Source: Ochotona curzoniae (Eukaryota; Chordata; Mammalia; Lagomorpha; Ochotonidae). Taken from it: a stretch of 64,000 nt of DNA. This document shows positions 1-12,284 of this stretch, one piece after another. The notes beneath the pieces were generated by a model, which saw only the letters and a program-made list of their open reading frames with translations, did no database searches and was not told the DNA's origin. How positions within the stretch are numbered: the first letter of the stretch is position 1; every line of letters begins with the position of its first letter. Made by a program: the position numbers and the translations under genes. The DNA lies in NCBI RefSeq assembly GCF_017591425.1, contig NW_024464918.1, positions 10,414,001 through 10,478,000 of the forward strand, given 5' to 3'.

Positions 1-916
1 TGGAGATTACTGAAGGCTGCTCCAACTAGGATGCAGTTTCCACTAGCGTATATGAGGACAGACTGTGTATCGGGGAGGGTTAAGCTGGGCTGCAGCATCC
101 ATTGGTTTACATATACAAGTGCGTGTGTAGGCTGATGTGAGTGATGGACTGGGCTGGACCCTACACAGGCTGGAACATACAGGAGTCAGGTTGGAGTTTG
201 CCCCCACCATAACTGGATCACTATACTCAGAGCTCCAACCAGGGTGAAAATACAGGGCATGTGGACCTGGCACGATAGCCTAAGAGCTAAACTACTTACC
301 TTGCATGCTCCAGTATCCCACGTGAGTGCTGGTTCATGCCCCAGCAGGCCACACTTCCCATTCCGCTCCCTGCTTGTGGCCTGGGAAAGCAATCAAGGAT
401 GGACCAAAGCCTTGGGACCCTGAACCGACGTGGGAGACCCAGAAAAAGCTCCCGACTTTGGATTGGCTCAGCTCTGGGCATTGTGGCCACTTGGGGAGTG
501 AATCAGCAGACGGAAGATCTTTCTCTCTGTCTCTCCTCTCTGTATATCTGACTTTACAATAAAAAATAAATCTTTATAAAAAGAAAATACAAGGTATGTG
601 ATATTATCATGGGATGTATGTGTCACAACTGAGTCTGCATGGTTGCCCAGGCCTGTGTGGTGGACAGCACTCCACAGATGCTCATGGGGACATGACAACC
701 AGTTCACTGAGGCCTACAGAGGATGTCTAATACCATGGAGGGCAGAACAAATCGGACAGTTTTCCAATTACAAATATCTGGGTGAATCAAGACTCTAAGG
801 TGGACTACATCAGCTAATGGACCTTGGAAGGATTTCCTCAAGCTGGAAGCAGTACAACCAACAGCACTTCAGAACTATGAAAAACACTTAAGCAGTACCC
901 TTTGAATCTCCAAAGA
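1..916 (+). mobile_element. Retroelement with ~60-bp internal repeats, copy A (left end cut by window)
   Basis: Imperfect units begin with a ccactag/ccattgg-type motif at 40 and 99, a 59-bp spacing. The sequence aligns by eye with the better bounded copy at 24382-25551. Shared words include ccaactagg followed by a TGCAG box, then a cagaacaaatcgg stretch (748), an agactctaaggtggactac stretch (790) and a cttcagaactat stretch (867). It is interrupted by a SINE at 264-582. The 5' end lies outside the window and the right end fades near 916. It does not code for protein in any frame I would trust. It is either the 3' region of an L1 subfamily or a non-autonomous composite element. Confidence 0.6.
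264..582 (+). mobile_element. Lagomorph C-type SINE with TSD
   Basis: tRNA-derived SINE with the conserved body and an AATAAA-rich tail. It is flanked by an 18-bp target-site duplication, gaaaatacagggcatgtg at 246-263 and gaaaatacaaggtatgtg at 583-600 (two mismatches). It inserted into retroelement copy A. Confidence 0.85.
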
Positions 917-3455
917 AAAAAGTAATATAATACTTCCCAAATATTTCCCCATAGAATCTAACTACCACATCTTGAAATACATATTCCACACAACATACTG
1001 TAAGAAACATTTGCTTAAACCATATAAGAAAAAAAATAAACATTATTTATGGGATAAAAGAAAAAGAATAAAACGTAATCACACAATGCATTTGCAGGAT
1101 TATGAGGATCTGATAGGTTTAGAACTGGGGACAAGACTCAGAGAAAGAATTCAGCACAGATGTTATATGAACCAGAAGTTCACTTTCATGGAGCAGTCTG
1201 TCAGCTCAGCTATGTAAAACTATCAATGATTATCTAAAAAAATTTAAATTTCATGATAGGTTTTTGCTTTCCCAGAGTTCTGTGTATGTCACTATCATTT
1301 TTCATGGAGCAAGCATAATAAAGGCAAATTATTTGGCTTTCAGACATCATTAATTTTCTGCTTTGAAAAAATAAATTGTATAAATTGAGTTCATAAAAAA
1401 TGTTCAATGGAAAACTGTGCTATGTCCACTTATAGGATGGTTGAGATAAATTAATTTTTCAAATCATCTAACTAGTTATTGCTTTCTAAAAATTGGCAAG
1501 ACATGCACTGCCAGAAAACTACAAATTGTCATTTTTGGTCAAGTTTTGCGATGCAAAAGAGAATTGCAAAACAGAAATGCAAGACAAACTTGTTAATAAA
1601 CACAGATAAACAAATCTTGGATGAATCATCTTAAATAATTAGAAATTGCTTTTCTGGGGAATGATTTGGAACCAGCCAGTTGCTGAGGAAAAAAATGCAA
1701 AGGACGTGTGCTTTTAGATATGTCTTTCAGTATCATTTGCTGTTTGAGCACAACTTTACACCTTTGCCATCTAATGTCCATTTACTAAAGCATTCAGAGT
1801 TGTTGAACCCGAGAATGATATAGCATATGACTGACACTACCATAGGAGACTCGCCTGAACGGTAATTAAAGAAAGACTAGAACTCTGTTTATCAAACAAG
1901 ATGCTGAGTTTAAACAAATGGTCTGTGTTAATTCTTTTTAATCAAAAACTTGAATCACTTCAAGCAGACTTCCCCTTTGATTTGAAAATATAAGTTGCTT
2001 TCTTCTTTCAGATAGTGTTTATTACATATTTCATTCGTTAGACAATTAACTTTTTCAAACCATCTGTGACCTGCATAGAGGAAGGTCTATATTTTCCTCA
2101 GTGTTTATCTGCTGTGGTTACTTCTCACTGCAGATCCAGGACAGAAGCAAAGGACAAAGGGAGAGAGACTGGAAGAAACAACAGAGAATAATTTTTTCCA
2201 GTGTTTTTACAAACCAAAGTGTTTTAAAATCATCTTGAACTTTGGAACCTTTGCCTTTCTGTTCTTTGGGTGTTTTTATTTAATTATACAAGAATAGTCT
2301 CAGAAGCTAGTGGTGGTTTCAGTTTGTCAGAGAAAGCTAGAGAATTACCCTTTATAATACTTAATTAAACATTGCTATCAATTACACTGAATAAATATTC
2401 AGTTGCAACTACCACTGGTTCATTGGCGTTTAAAAAGATAGCACATATTAAAATCCTAGTTTGGCAATGCAACACATTTGATTCAGTTAGCAAACAGAGC
2501 AATTGTTTTTTCTAAGAAAATTGTTCTTTTAATTAAAGCATTTGCTCTTCTCTTAGCACTTTGCAATGGTGATGTGAAATTAACATTAAATAGTTACTAC
2601 ATATTTTTTATCAGCTTTCTCAGTCCAGATTCAGAACACTTTAATGCAAAATACTCTCTTTCAGGAATGGCAGAAAAAGTATCTTTGCTAATTCTGATGA
2701 TCAGAAAGGCAGTTTCATTAATAAATCACACTATCTAGGCAAACCTTCACAGATAACATGCATTATTATAGTGTGGGATCATATATAGCATTTTCATTTA
2801 ATGACTACCAAATATAATTAACCATTATACACTAACATATGGATCAGAAAAAAAAATGAGATATGTGGGAAAATTAATGTTTGAAACACCCAAGTCCATT
2901 TAGAAATAAAGCATACAGGCCCATAAGCCTAACAACTGAACAGAACTGCTGTGCCCTCTGTGGTCATTCAACTAGAGTTAGGAAGTAAGAAAGGTGAACT
3001 ACATTAGAACTCATTTTTATTCCTTTATATGCTCTATTTTTACTTTGATCACAGCAAAAGGTGACCAACACAATTGCAATTCCTATCAAGTTTCATAAAT
3101 GTTTCTTCGATAAAGTAAGAGACCCACTGTTTTAAAACAAGTATCTGATATAAGAACATTCAAGTAGCATGACTAAAATATTAGAACAAAATGTGATTTT
3201 ACTGAATTTTCTTAAATTCAGATTTCTAAAGAAAAAATAGGATCATTGATGATCCTATTGAACATTAAATAAAAGTTTTAATTTTTGAGCAAGTTTTTAA
3301 AACCTTTTTTTTTTTTTCATCTACAGTTGAAAGAAACAAAAGCTCCTATTCACATACTAGCTGTGACTGGACACTGGGGATAAGTGTTTTACTACAGGCC
3401 TAATTTGACACTAATTAGAATCGTTAAGAAATAAAAACTGATAAGACCGTTTCCA
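917..3455. other. AT-rich unique sequence, no gene seen
   Basis: Only short open frames without recognisable protein features. I see no splice-flanked exon, RNA gene or clear repeat, apart from the two small palindromes at 3202-3259 and a poly-T tract near 3306-3318. Confidence 0.5.
3202..3259. repeat. Two adjacent perfect palindromes
   Basis: First hairpin: CTGAATTT (3202-3209), a 4-nt loop, AAATTCAG (3214-3221). Second: AATAGGATCAT (3236-3246), a 2-nt spacer, ATGATCCTATT (3249-3259). Both are perfect in their arms. No function is implied by sequence alone. Confidence 0.8.
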
Positions 3456-3955
3456 CTGGAGTATAAACACAGACAATATACAATAACTCAAAGACAGCAT
3501 CATACTGAGCAGGGAAAAGACAAAGCTTTCCCGCTCAGATCTGGAACTAGAAAAGGATATCCACTTTTGCCACTGCTATTCAATATAGTGTTGGAATTCC
3601 TTGTTAGAGCTATTAGGCAAGAAAAAGAAATTAAAGGAATTCAAATTGGAGATGAGCATGTCAGATCATCACCAATAATGTGATTCGCTACCTAGGAAAA
3701 GCAAAAGACTCAGTCAAGAGACTACTGGAACTCACAAGAGAGTTTGGCAGGGTAACAGGGTACAAAATCAATAAACATTAATCAATGGACCTAGCGTATA
3801 CAAACATCTCTATAGCTGAGAAAAAAATTTTAAGAACAATCACTTTAAAACAATGGAAAAGAACCCAAAATATCTTGAAACAAACCTAACCAAACATGTG
3901 AAACATCTCTATGATGAAAATTACAAAGCATTAAAAAAGAAGAAAGAAATAGAAA
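3456..3955 (+). mobile_element. L1 ORF2 reverse-transcriptase fragment, sense
   Basis: Conceptual reading gives the L1 ORF2 palm signature [20 protein letters not shown] followed by [15 protein letters not shown], which is diagnostic of L1 reverse transcriptase. The catalytic FADD-type block expected just downstream is lost to a small deletion near 3670. The segment continues to about 3955, where the match to the post-RT region fades (KHLYDENYKALKK). Frame is broken and the piece has no 5' or 3' end of its own. Confidence 0.8.
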
Positions 3956-4124
3956 ACAGAAGACGAAGAAAATCAATGAGACACAATAGAAACCCCAGAA
4001 GTGAGCTAACACAAGTACAGCCAACCAGTCTGACAAGAGGACTGAAAATACCCCAGGAAAAAAAGTATGATGGTTCTGTTATCATTGAAATTCTCGAGTA
4101 CTTTACAGATCCTCAATATCATTC

Positions 4125-4560
4125 CTCTATTAACTCATAATTTGCAAGTATTTTTGCCCACTCTGTTCTTTGCCTCTTCACTTTGTTTCCTTTTCAGTGT
4201 AGAAGCTTCTTGGCTTGGCAGAATCCAGTCTGTTTTTGTTTAATTGACTGTGCTTCTTGAGTCTTTTCCCAAGAAGTCTTTGCCTACACCTGTGTCTTGC
4301 AGAGTCGACCTGATTTTTGTTTTCTAGTAATGTGATGTATCATATCACAGATTTAGATTCTTGGTCTGTTGTGAGTTGGTTTTCGAATAAGGTACGAGGC
4401 ATGGATTTGTTTCACACTTTGGCTAACATCAGTGTAAGTATTCTTTTCAACTTACATCTTCTTTGATCTAGGCCTGTACATGCATGTTTACCTATGTATC
4501 TATTAATCTTGTAGTAATCAAAAATTACTTCTCTCTGATTCCATCTATGGGAATGTATTT
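4125..4560 (-). mobile_element. L1 ORF2 C-terminal fragment, antisense
   Basis: The antisense of the L1 ORF2 C-terminal region is recognisable by eye, including the segments around cccaagaagtctttgcc (4268) and the gtgagttggttttc stretch. It lies in the opposite orientation to the fragment at 3456-3955, and the 3' sides of the two pieces face each other. Decayed; 5' side fades near 4560. Confidence 0.6.
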
Positions 4561-5900
4561 AGAAAGCAAGACTGAAATGCCAGAGTTTTAGTTCTGTCTG
4601 GATATCACTACATTTAGGAGCACTTGGCAGATACAGTTATACATTCTATCTGCCATATATGCAACACACTTCTAGATTTACATATGACTAATGTTACATT
4701 TTGAAGTAACATTTAAAGTAACATTACTTTGTTTCTTTTCCCTATAAATTTCCTCGTGTTCATTCCTCAGAATGAGTCATTCATCTTCCACATTCTCATC
4801 ATTGGCTAATTTCTATTTTGTCTTCCCGTTGTAAGCTTAAATGATCCAAAAAGCTGTTTGTTTTCCACTGCCCTGTCTTCCAAAGACTAGGAATGACCAG
4901 CAATGCACTTATTTGGTCCACGAGTTATGTTCTGTGCTGTAATAGAAATCACTACTCTATTTTTTACCATTCCTTAATCTTCTCTAAGACAGGGAGAAAT
5001 TCCTGTTGACTATTCCATCTCTAGTAACCAATACCGTCTGACAAATGAGTGGTCCCAGGCAGAATCTGCCATTTGCCTTCCAGGATTTCAGCATTCAAGT
5101 AGTCTTCTGGTTTTTATGAAGCCTCCAGTACATGAGTTTTGACAGCAATCGAAAATGACTGAAACCATGTGAGACCAGAAATTCTCACCGTATGATATTT
5201 GGAAGTTGGGTGTGAGTGCGTGGTGCCTCTTTGGCAGGTGAGATGCTCCTTTGTAGAACTACAAATCCATAGGGAAGAAAAGCAAGCATGTGACATTAAG
5301 TTTCTTCAGAGTGACATTTATGCTATGGGGAGCTAACGACAGTGATTGACAATCATGTTCAGAAGAAAACCTTGAGCAAGCTCAGGGACATATCTTGCAG
5401 AGGTGTTACAAGTCTTCATACTTAGGTTGTCAAGGTTCATATTTTTAAGTCTGTAAGTTTCATATTTTTAAATAGATAAAATCTCTTGTGTTCAATGAAT
5501 CATTTGTGGTCTCCACTGTTATAAGTGAGGGTAGAAATTCAAAATTCTAATGAACGGGAAGAGGGATGGACGGACAGATGAATGCTTCCACAAGTAAAAA
5601 CAGAAAGAATTAAAGAATCAAAAGAAATAGAGGATCAACCTTAACACTTTTTCCCCTTCTTTCTTTCTTCCCATTACTTGGCCTCCCAGTCTTCATCTTA
5701 ATAGCAACAAACTTTTAAAACCAGTAACTGTTTAGATTCTAAGAAATTGTTAGGGTTCTTGAATTATTTGTGACAGTGATTACCAGAACAATTATTGATT
5801 TGTTTTGAACTACAGTCAATTCTTTAAAGAAGTATATTTAAAGAAGTACTTTAAAGAATGTAATCTATTCCTTCAAACGTACATATTTTTTAAACTGAAG
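4561..5900. other. Unique sequence, nothing recognised
   Basis: No coding region or clear repeat. It includes short local duplications around 5823-5860 built from TTTAAAGAAGTA-like words. Confidence 0.45.
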
Positions 5901-6360
5901 AAGTTAGAAGAAAAACTGCTGGACTCTCTGATGTAAGGCAACCTTCATGCAAAATACAAGATTAATAGAGAGGTAAACATGCATGTAGCTTTAGTCATCG
6001 AGGGGAACAGTGTAATAGAGACTATCATATTGAGATGTGAACATATAAATCAGTATGTGTCTCTACTTCCAAGTTAAAGATGAACTCCTGATGAAACTGC
6101 TAAATATATCTTGACAATGGAATGTTGGAATCTGTCATTGTCCATGCCCACAATGTCAGGATACTCTTAAATAGCAGAATGAGGGACTTATGACTGTTTT
6201 TGGAAAAGCTATACTTTTATAATAATACGGGGGAATTGGGGTAGGGAGTAGGAGAAATCCCAGAGCCTGTGAAACTGCATTGTAAATTGACTGACTGATT
6301 GGTTAACTGATTAACCTTTTTTTTAACCAAAAAAAGTTAGAAGAAAAACTACTGGACTCT
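5901..6360 (+). mobile_element. 5'-truncated L1 (3'UTR only) with 27-bp TSD
   Basis: The insert (5928-6333) aligns with the 3'UTR of the L1 on the minus strand at 49.9-50.3 kb. Shared words include tctctacttcca, cattgtccatgccc, ttatgactgt, ctatacttt and gagaaatccca. It is bounded by a 27-bp duplication with one mismatch (5901-5927 and 6334-6360, starting aagttagaagaaaaact). A degraded A-rich tail precedes the right copy. About 406 bp, no coding sequence. Confidence 0.8.
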
Positions 6361-7230
6361 TTCATTCAGAGTAATAGGTGACTATAGTACAATATTAACA
6401 CATACATTTCAACAAACTATTTTGCTTATGCATCTAACTAGTGATTATATACATTCTTATGAAAAATACCTCAGGTACTTAAAATATCTTTAAAAGATAA
6501 TTTATTAGTCTTTTGCTACATCTGGTTTATAAGTTTTCCTTATTATAAGGATTTCTCAAAAATGACAGGGAGAATTTGCCTTGTGATGACACTGTGCTTG
6601 GGTTTAAAAAACATGTTTGCAACAAAACAAACTATTCTAACACCACTAATTTGCATGAACATTTTTAAGTATCTTCCTACTTCAGGTTTGAGATGAAAAC
6701 ATGGCACCAGGCATAGACCTCTAAGACTGGTTAGCTTTAAAGTTTCTAAATAATAGTGAAAAAATACTGGAAGTCAAATCTTTATTACCAACAAATTCTA
6801 CAATGAATTTCTACGGAAATGCAAGATAGTTTAAGGACAATGTATATGCAATGTGGAAGGAAACCTATGAAGTAGAATTACCATTATATAAAGAAATTGC
6901 AAAGCTAAAGATCAGGGAGGGAGTCCTTGGAAGAATCGTGCTTCAACTCCACACGCAGAGAGGCAGGTGCACTCAAAACTGAAACCAACAAGCTCAAGAG
7001 GAGTTTTCCTTTCTGAGTAGGATTTCTACAGAGCAGGAGCAGCAGGCCTGGCAGTAAGGTATTAGTTGGGAAACCTACAGCCGATGGAAGATGTACATGG
7101 TTCAAAACCCAGTTCTGATCCTGATTACAGGTTGCTATCGTCACAGCAAATGATGGCCTAAGCACTTAGGTCCCTTCCTTCCACACAAGAGACCTAGAAA
7201 GTGTTTCCGGCTCCTGTGACTTAGGCCGAA
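6361..7230. other. Unique sequence, nothing recognised
   Basis: AT-rich up to about 6900, then less so. No gene or clear repeat supported. Confidence 0.4.
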
Positions 7231-7460
7231 AAGATCATTGTTGCAGGGCCCAGTGCAGTAGCCTGACAGTGGCTAAAGTCCTCACCTTGCACGCACCAGA
7301 ATCCCATATTGGTGCCGCTTTGGATCGGCGCAGCTCTGCCCATTTTGGCCACTTAGGGAGTGATTCAGCAGATGGATGATCTGCCTCTCCTCCTCTCTGT
7401 ATATCTGACTTATCAATAAAAAAACAAAATAAATCTTAAAAAAAAGATCACTGTTGCAGG
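7231..7460 (+). mobile_element. Internally deleted C-type SINE with TSD
   Basis: The SINE head (from 7248) jumps near 7315 from the ggtgccg box straight to the ctttggatcggc segment of the distal body. That removes roughly 130 bp of the usual element. The head, the CT-rich block and the AATAAA tail are present. Target-site duplication: aagatcattgttgcagg (7231-7247) and aagatcactgttgcagg (7444-7460), one mismatch. Confidence 0.85.
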
Positions 7461-7539
7461 CATTTGGAGAATTACAGATGATGGGAATTTCAATCTCTCC
7501 GTCTCTCTTGACTTCTCACATGAATATTTTTTTTATGTG

Positions 7540-7840
7540 GCAGCAAATTTTAACCACCTCCCCTCTGAGTAAGCATATAACTGCTCTGACCAACAGAACT
7601 ACTCTGTGTATCTAGTAAGGATTTAAAAATGGCACACAGACCGCCTATTTGGCCTTTTCCAATGAGCGAGGATGTCACTGCCACCATGATTCTAACCCTT
7701 TGAGCAGGAGAAATATATAGATAAGCTTTGTCTGAGTGCTTGGCCCAAAGGATTGAAAACTATAATAAAATGACTGATTTTAAGCCCCTAACTTTAGGGA
7801 TGGTTTGTTATATAACAATAAGTAACTGGAGTAAGTTTAA
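7540..7840 (+). mobile_element. MaLR (MLT1-like) LTR remnant
   Basis: The 3' part resembles the end of mammalian MaLR LTRs: an attttaagcccctaacttta stretch, then a ttatataacaataagtaact stretch near 7776-7830. Old and strongly diverged. Subfamily not assigned. Confidence 0.45.
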
Positions 7841-8339
7841 TAATTAAGAGTAAAATATGGATGGACATGATTCTGGGAACAGGAAGTGAATGAAAGCATA
7901 ACATGATGTAAACTAACAGACAGCTTAGCAAAAATGAGAAATAATTTACTAGAGATTGGAGAAAAAGAGAGACCTTGTTACATACCAGCAGAAAGTTGGC
8001 CAATACAATCATTTGTGTATAGATAAGTTCCATCTTTTGGAAAATATCATTTTAAGCAATGAAATATTATGAAAAATGAAGGCAACGGGGGGAGTACTAC
8101 AAATGTTAAACAGCCTCAAAGAATCTAAATTTTGCCCAAATAATCCTTCCTTAATCTGATATAATGAATGAAATCAATGCATCAAACACCCTTTCATTTA
8201 CACAAAAAAGTTTTTGAAGAAGATTAAGAGGATACACTCAGACTCTCTGAATTAGACTATAATATCTCAACGTAAGGGTACGTCCCAAGAAACCTCAGAG
8301 GCAACTCAAGACAGATTTGTCCCCATCTCTTTTCAAGAT

Positions 8340-8750
8340 GCACTTATTTTTGTATTTTATTTGAAATGCATGTGGAACCTCAGAGAGAGAGAGAAACATT
8401 CTAGGGAAGAGGAGAGATGAGAGAGATGAGAGAGAGAGAGACAGAGACAGAAGGAGAGGGAGGGAAAGAGGAAGAGAGGAAAGGAGGGAGGGAGAGAGAG
8501 AAAGCTCTTATATCTGCTGCTTCATACCAAAAATGGCCAAAGCAAACCAGCCTGGGCCAAACCAAAGTCAGGAGTGCCAAACTCCATTACGGTTGCCCAC
8601 ATAGGTTGTGGAAGCAATCATATAAACTGCCTTCCCATGGGTATTAGAAGCTGGACTGGAAGCATAGCAGCTGGGATTCCTAGTAGCACTTCAGTATTGG
8701 CTGTTGACTTCACAAGCGGAGTCTTACTCTGCTATACCCTAATGCCTATA
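8340..8750 (-). mobile_element. Old C-type SINE, antisense
   Basis: Reads as a reverse-complement C SINE: expanded GA-rich block (8380-8505, from the CT-rich region), then ctgctgcttcatacc, ccaaaatggcc, ccaaagtcaggag and the ggtattagaagctgg segments. It is much more diverged than the AATAAA-tailed young copies. The GA run makes long spurious open frames. Confidence 0.65.
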
Positions 8751-10599
8751 CCTAATGCCAAGACAGATTTCTCCAGATGTGTGCGGTATTGGACTAACAA
8801 AGCTGACTTGCAAATTGACATATGAGAGGTCTAAATGATTTGCAAGAAACATTATACCAACTTTTGCTCAAAGGAACAGAGGCCAAAAGCAATGAAGAAA
8901 CATTTTCGACAGAGAGCAAGAATGAGCCCCATTTTTGAAACTGCTAATAATTACACGAAATTCAGAAACTGCTACACTACTAAATGACTGAAACACACCT
9001 GCCATGTATCGCAAATCTGAATGAGACAGTCTCTCGTGCCTCATCACTCTTTCGTCATATGAATGTTTTGGGAAAGCAAGGTGTTTTTCTGAAGTTCACA
9101 ATTCTTCAAGACAAATGGAATCATACTCAAAGAAAGGAGCTCCAAGTGCTACTTCAGCCATAGTTTATCCAAATTCTATGAAAAAGAAATCATCATTCAT
9201 CGCATATTTATTTATCATTTCATTTCTCTTTCCGGATAAAAACACCTCCTGAGAGCAGCACGGAATGGCTTAATCATTTCTTGATGTTGCAGGAAGCAAA
9301 TATTAAGTTTCTGTCCTACTTGGTGTACCTGCCAGTTATACTGTAGTTAGACTATAGCAAGTGAAACACATGAAGTTGCCATATCACTGAGGAATCAGTG
9401 GGCCATACGATCAATGATTGGTTGCGATTTTGTGAAATTTGTACAGAAAGAAGAAGCTGAGATTATTGAGAGTGATTGGAGCGTTACTGCAATAACTGTG
9501 TTCATATTCATCATTTGCAGAAATATACATATTGTTTGGAAATACACTTACTTCTGGAGTAAGTCATTGTGGGTGGAATGAGTCTTTGGGTGAGAATTCT
9601 TTGCTTATAAAAATAGAGTACTTATTTTCTGTTTTTCTAAAAGGTCGATGAAAATTAAGTCTAGCTTACATAAAATGATTACCTAACATAGGGATCACAG
9701 GTGATATCATTGACTATACAGGAAAGAGAAGAAAAATATGTTGAGGCAGTATCCACATCTCCTTCGAAAGTTATTAATAATAAGAATGAGCCTGAAGACT
9801 GATTTACTATGCAACCGCAGATGGTATGTTTATTTAACGTCCTGTGAAAAATAATTTATCATTTAGATAAAATGACTGTTTTATCCATTTTTTATTCCAT
9901 GTTTTCCTGTGTGCCTATGACGACTGAAACAGCAGCTGTGGATATGTTGGCTGCATTCTCAGAAGAATACCCCCAGCTATTAGAGCTGTCTGGTTTACAG
10001 CACCATGTTAGGATTTGGAAACGAGCCCAAATGCCCTATTATGTTATTGAGCTATTTTGTGTATGAATCATTTAAAAATTTTGCTATGTTTTATTCAGAA
10101 TCAGAAAATATTTAATAAATGTAATTATGAGTGTAGTGCCTACTCTGAATACTTGCAGTCAGGTGCAATTGTCTGAAACGACTTAAGATTAGGTCAGCAT
10201 TTCAGTGCATCCCTATGAAAGCTAGAAAAAATGTTAACAAATGAAACATTATTTTTAAAATAATGTAATTGATTTAAATCTAAAGTTCTATTATATATTA
10301 ACATAGCTCACATTCTGTCGAACAAATTTTCAGTGGAGTTCCTATTTTCGACTGAATAAATTGATACTCGGTATTGGAAATGATCACATTTGAGCAGCTC
10401 TGAAATTTCAGTATTTATGCTTTGTGAAGTGATTGTGATGGAGACAGCAATCAATACAGTTGGCCCTTGGAATCTGCAGCTTCTTTATCTAGTTTCAACT
10501 CGCTTCTGGTTGGAATTGGGATCTAAAATAGAGCAAAATAGCCCCTGTATAGACTTCTTCCTGCCATTATTCTGTCAACAACATGGTATCGCAAGTGTT
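8751..10599. other. Unique AT-rich sequence, nothing recognised
   Basis: No exon-like or repeat signal I can support. Confidence 0.4.
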
Positions 10600-10935
10600 T
10601 ACATAGCGTTTATATTGTGTTCTGAAAAGACACTTACTAGGGAGGGAGAGGAGGAGAGAATAGGAGGGAGGGAGGGAGAGAGAGGGGAGAACAAAAAGAG
10701 GGAAGGAACTGGAGAGAACATTCCATTTGTTGGTTTGGTCCACAAATGTCAACAGCTGTGGCTAAGGCCAAAGCCAGGAGCCTGAAGCCGCATCAGAGTT
10801 ATCCACTTGCATGACAGGAGCTCGGGTGTTTGAGCCATCATCCCCAGCTTTTCCTGGAATGTTAGCAGCAAGCCAAAGTGACAGCAGAACAGCCTAAACC
10901 CACAATCTGACTTTCAGGGCTGGTATTAAGTGTGG
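10600..10935 (-). mobile_element. Old C-type SINE, antisense
   Basis: A GA-rich block (10640-10700) is followed by the antisense SINE body: aaatgtcaacagctgtgg, ccaaagccaggagcctgaa, and a gagccatcatccccagc stretch. Strongly diverged. Confidence 0.6.
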
Positions 10936-11639
10936 AAGTTTACCTGATGGTTTTGAGAACGAGCCTTTATATTGTATTTTGTTATGTTATATTTTTGTGG
11001 TCACTGCTCTCTCAGCAATAACAAGTATTTATGCAGTTTACATTTTATTAAACATTATCATTAGCAGAGAGATAAAGGGTGCAGGAGAATGTGTACAAGT
11101 TTTATGCTATGTCATTTAATCAAGGAACTTGAATATCTCAGATTTTGCTATGCAAGGAGGGTACTAGAAGCTATTTCCCATGAATCCCAAAGGACAATTG
11201 TACTTTTAAATGTATTGAGCTTTATATCTACATACAGAAAGGAGAATATGATATTTGTTCTACTTGCCTGGAACCTAAAAATAGATTAATTTGTTAGTTG
11301 GAAAATTATTGCTTATGAAGAAAACTTCACAAAACGTGTCAAAAATTTGAATGTGGTTATAAGCAATTTCATGAATAATTTAACATTAATATTATATTGG
11401 AAATATATTTCAGAAAAATGCCAGCAATAAAATATTTCAGCTGTATTAGTTAAGAATAAATATATCACTAATGCTATTATTAAATGTATGGATACTCAGA
11501 ACAAACATATGTGTTTAAATGGCCTTAGAAAGGATTTATTTTTGGATGCAGTTTTGAAAGAACTGTTTGATATGTCTGATAATATGGTAAAATAAAGTTA
11601 TTGGTCATTAAGTAAAACAAAAACTTCATTTTGAAGAAT

Positions 11640-11925
11640 TGTTTTATTTGAAAGAGTTAACGAGACGGAGAGATAGAAACAGTGACAGAGAAAGAAAGCT
11701 CTGTCTTCCACCTGCTAGTTCACTACTTAAATGGGTACCGTGATGGTGACAGGGCCGTTCAAACTCCAGGATCAAGGAGCGTGGGTGTAGGGGTGCAAGT
11801 ACTCAAACCATCGTCTGCTTTCCCAGGTGCATCAGCAGGGAACTGGATCTGAAGAGAAGCAGCTGCTGCCCACACGTGATACAGTGTCACATGCAGCAAT
11901 GGTATAACACAACCTTGATTGCCAA
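11640..11925 (-). mobile_element. Old C-type SINE, antisense
   Basis: Antisense SINE order is visible: ttatttgaaagagt tail side, GA-rich block, tcttccacctgctagttcac, tctgctttcccagg, and gggaactggat. Confidence 0.65.
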
Positions 11926-11940
11926 AAATTCAGTTTTTTA

Positions 11941-12284
11941 AAAGAGTAGTTTATGAGGCTGGTACAATGTTCCAACTGGCTACTCCTCTCTCTACAAGCA
12001 CAAGCATCCCATATGGGTACCAGTTCATGTCCTGACTGCTCAACTTCCTTCCCTGCTTGTTGCCTGGGAAACCGGTAGTGGATGGTCCAAGGCCCTTGGA
12101 CCCTATATCCGCAAGGGAGAAAGAAAAGAAGCTTCTGGTTCCTGGCTTTGTGTCAGATCAGCCCTGGCCATTGTGGCCATTTGGGGAGTGAACCAGCAGA
12201 TGAGAGATCTTTCTCTCTGTCTCTCTTTTTCTCTGTAAATCTGCCCTTCCAATAAAAATAAATACTTCTTTTGAAAAGTAGTTT
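11941..12284 (+). mobile_element. C-type SINE with TSD
   Basis: SINE body 11953-12273 with the tggggagtgaaccagcag block, a CT-rich run and an aataaaaataaat tail. Flanking short duplications aagagtagttt (about 11942-11952) and aaaagtagttt (about 12274-12284). Confidence 0.8.

Noticed and set aside
8380..8510. GA-rich stretch as a possible regulatory or CRISPR-like repeat
   Set aside because: It is the expanded purine block of an antisense C SINE. There are no regularly spaced repeats with unique spacers.
10390..10785. 131-codon open frame
   Set aside because: Its C-terminal part is a charged low-complexity run made by the GA block of an antisense SINE. No homology signal in the first part.
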